This document shows, piece after piece, positions 62,374 to 64,000 of a stretch of DNA of 64,000 nt. The notes under the pieces were generated by a model. The model was not told the origin of the DNA and did no database searches. It saw only the letters and a list, made by a program, of their open reading frames with translations. The stretch spans positions 3,249,550-3,313,549 of the forward strand of contig NZ_CP141615.1 in assembly GCF_035593305.1 (NCBI RefSeq), given 5' to 3'. This DNA comes from Limnochorda sp. L945t (GTDB lineage: Bacteria; Bacillota; Limnochordia; Limnochordales; Geochordaceae). Position 1 is the first letter of the stretch; each line of letters starts with the position of its first letter. The translations under genes and the position numbers were made by a program.

Positions 62374-63258
62374 ATGTTCCTTCGTGTCGATAGGCTCCAG
62401 GTCGCGCTACCGCAGCCAAAGGAGGCGGACCCCAACGCCGCGGCCGCTGTCCAGGAGTTGCTGGGCGGGCGGTTCGGCGAGATGTCCACCCTCATGAACT
62501 ACATGTACCAGTCCTTCAATTTCCGGGGCCGGGAGAAGCTGAAGCCCTACTACGACCTCATCGCCAACATCGCTACCGAGGAGCTGGGCCACATCGAGCT
62601 GGTCTCTGCCGCCGTCAACATGTTGCTCTCGGGTTCGACCCGGCCGGCTCCGCCGGAAGAGGCGCCCCTCTCGCCGGCCACATCCCTTCGCAACACGCAC
62701 CACTTCATCGCGACCGCCCAGACCACGTTGGTGGGCGATTCGATGGGCGCCGCATGGAGGGGAGATTACGTCTTCTCCAGCGGTAACCTCGTGCTCGATC
62801 TGCTCCACAACTTCTTCCTGGAAAACGGCGCCCGCCTCCAGAAGATCCGGGTCTACGAGATGACCCGCAACCCTGTGGCCCGGGAGATGCTCGGATATCT
62901 CCTGGTACGTGGGGGAGTGCACGCCATGGCCTACGCCAGGGCCCTCGAGACCCTGACCGGCGTCCAGGTATCCCGGCTGCTGCCCATCCCCAACGTCGAG
63001 AACGCGAAGTTTCCGGAAGCAAGGAAATTCGAGCAGGCCGGCGTTCACCGCAACCTGTACCGGTTCAGCCCGGAGGATTACCAGGACATCGCCCGGATCT
63101 GGCGAGGTCCTGCGCCCGACGGGAGCGGAGAGTTGCACGTGGTCGACGGGCCCCCTGAAGGCGGGCCGGTGCCGGTCTTGCCGGAGATCCCCGAGTCGTT
63201 CGCGCCCGGGGTGGATCCTGGCGTGATCGCCGAGCTCGCGCGCAAGCTGGCTTCGTGA
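62374..63258 (+). CDS. Manganese catalase
   Basis: 294 residues. MFLRVDRLQVALPQPKEADP opens the family; the dimanganese ligands are visible as Glu36 (GGRFGEMSTLMNYMYQS), Glu70 and His73 (IATEELGHIEL), and a second Glu/His pair in the C-terminal helices (FFLENGARLQKI and VRGGVHAMAYARALETL). It dismutates hydrogen peroxide without haem. ATG at 62374 with GGAAGGAG upstream. PerR box directly before it, MsrAB before that and perR after it make a peroxide-response neighbourhood. Confidence 0.95.
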   Translation: MFLRVDRLQVALPQPKEADPNAAAAVQELLGGRFGEMSTLMNYMYQSFNFRGREKLKPYYDLIANIATEELGHIELVSAAVNMLLSGSTRPAPPEEAPLSPATSLRNTHHFIATAQTTLVGDSMGAAWRGDYVFSSGNLVLDLLHNFFLENGARLQKIRVYEMTRNPVAREMLGYLLVRGGVHAMAYARALETLTGVQVSRLLPIPNVENAKFPEARKFEQAGVHRNLYRFSPEDYQDIARIWRGPAPDGSGELHVVDGPPEGGPVPVLPEIPESFAPGVDPGVIAELARKLAS

Positions 63259-63283
63259 GGGGCACCGGGCCGGCTTTGCCAGG

Positions 63284-63802
63284 TCACCCGGTGAGGCGCG
63301 GACGGCGCCGGCCGTTGCCGTCACCGGGCAGCGGGCCCCGGTTGGCGGCGGGGCCCTCCTCGGACCGCCGGGAGCCCGCGCATTGCGGGCACAGCCCGTA
63401 GAACTGCACGTGCACGGACACGACCTCCCAACCCGCCAGGTCACCGGCGTGCGGCGCAACGGGCTTCGTGGCGATGGGCCCTGAAAGCTCGACGTCGACC
63501 AACCTGCCACACCGCTGGCAGACCAGGTGGTGATGGGGCGCCAGGTTGACGTCGTAACGAAGTGCGCCATCGGGGCCGACGATACGCTTCACGAGCCCGC
63601 CCCGGGAGAGCGCCTGCAGGTTCTGGTAAAGGGTGGCGATGCTGATCGGCCTGCCGGCCGCGCGCAGCCCCTCGAAGATCTCCGCTGGGGTGAGGTGTTC
63701 GCCTCGGGCCCGGAGGAATCCGAGGATGGCGAGGCGCGGGCCGGTGGGCCGCAGCCCGTGTGCCTGGAGCCACTGCCTCAACTCCGAGCTACCCGCTGCC
63801 AT
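63284..63802 (-). CDS. perR: Fur-family peroxide-responsive regulator, PerR-like
   Basis: 172 residues. LRQWLQAHGLRPTGPRLAIL with EHLTPAEIFEGLRAAGRPIS and IATLYQNLQALSRGGLVKRI is the Fur winged helix. Metal ligands of PerR all have counterparts: His in EHLTPAEIF (H37-like), Asp in LRYDVNL (D85-like), His pair in PHHHLVC (H91/H93-like) and Asp in GRLVDVE (D104-like). The structural zinc site is CQRC plus CPQC. A low-complexity Arg/Gly tail is extra. ATG at 63802 is preferred because a TATAAT on the minus strand overlaps the upstream ATG. Convergent with the catalase gene it probably controls. Confidence 0.85.
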   Translation of the reverse strand: MAAGSSELRQWLQAHGLRPTGPRLAILGFLRARGEHLTPAEIFEGLRAAGRPISIATLYQNLQALSRGGLVKRIVGPDGALRYDVNLAPHHHLVCQRCGRLVDVELSGPIATKPVAPHAGDLAGWEVVSVHVQFYGLCPQCAGSRRSEEGPAANRGPLPGDGNGRRRPRLTG

Positions 63803-63885
63803 GTCTGGCGGCATTATAAAGCGGGAAGCGGCTCCGTAGCCAGACTGGGGGCGGCTGCAACGGCCCGCCGCGGTGTCAAGGGACA

Positions 63886-63898
63886 GTGACTTTGTCAC
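63886..63898. promoter_or_regulatory. Inverted repeat in the perR upstream region
   Basis: GTGAC-TTT-GTCAC, a perfect 5-bp inverted repeat with a 3-nt centre, between perR and the gene that starts at the right edge. It is a possible operator; the protein that binds it is unknown. Confidence 0.35.
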
Positions 63899-63972
63899 CC
63901 TTTCGCACGTTCATGGGGACCGAGATTATGTCATCCCGCTAAGTGTACAGAGCGGGGGAGCGTGGGACGCGC

Positions 63973-64000
63973 ATGTCCTTGAAGGGCCGGCGCCACGGGT
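63973..64000 (+). CDS. Start of a gene cut by the window edge (possibly rubrerythrin)
   Basis: Nine codons are visible, beginning MSLKGRRHG, with a GGGGGAG stretch 15 nt upstream. Rubrerythrins very often begin MSLKGT, and a rubrerythrin would suit the peroxide-defence setting, but nine residues cannot decide it. Confidence 0.3.

Overview
The window is very GC-rich DNA, densely coded on both strands, with many GTG/TTG starts and 4-nt start/stop overlaps. Gene content points to a high-GC lineage on the Firmicutes side (Limnochordia or Symbiobacteriia are my best guesses, by inference only). It has a B12-dependent ribonucleotide reductase, a 3H-domain NAD repressor of NiaR type, PerR with manganese catalase, and possibly a Gin-like sporulation zinc protein. 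Several features suggest a two-membrane envelope: an RND pump, a LolA-like protein, and two exported beta-rich proteins ending in Phe. No rRNA and no CRISPR array were seen.

1-14.7 kb is mostly housekeeping and envelope: end of a patatin-like esterase, moaA, a membrane M28 peptidase, an ABC exporter pair, an intein-split class II ribonucleotide reductase behind a promoter carrying a palindrome, then a LolA-like/RND operon whose pump bears an unusual exported tail. 14.9-18.6 kb is a decayed island beside two tRNA-Ser genes: integrase stump, RHH regulator, remnants of HepT/MntA and DUF4160/DUF2442 modules, and dead IS pieces. 18.6-26.5 kb is a coherent catabolic-looking unit: TrmB-type regulator, HMGL-like lyase/synthase, cyclase-family hydrolase and a complete Liv-type ABC importer (substrate-binding protein, permease, fused permease-ATPase, ATPase).

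26.9-35.3 kb is accessory DNA with several broken genes: DUF3800, a frameshifted hexapeptide protein, DinB-like, a TetR/methyltransferase operon with a recognisable promoter and operator, an ABC exporter whose ATPase is frameshifted in its signature motif, and a deletion fusion of a histidine kinase with a response regulator. 35.5-43.2 kb holds two chemoreceptors and CheW, a chromate transporter and small membrane proteins. 43.2-47.0 kb has an intact IS110-family element and an outer-membrane-type protein.

48.4-53.4 kb is a gas vesicle operon on the minus strand, in transcription order gvpA, gvpN, a small unknown gene, gvpF, gvpG, a gvpJ-like gene with a zinc-ribbon tail, gvpK, gvpL, a second gvpA/J-like gene, a coiled-coil gene and gvpO. 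Divergent to it is padR with a DrrAB-type exporter, headed by a 115-bp promoter-plus-leader cassette that also occurs at 43.9 kb. 56.2-64.0 kb holds a sodium:solute symporter with a small partner, NiaR, a DUF1624 membrane protein, a PBP4-type carboxypeptidase, MsrAB, manganese catalase under a PerR-type box, PerR itself, and the first codons of a gene at the right edge.
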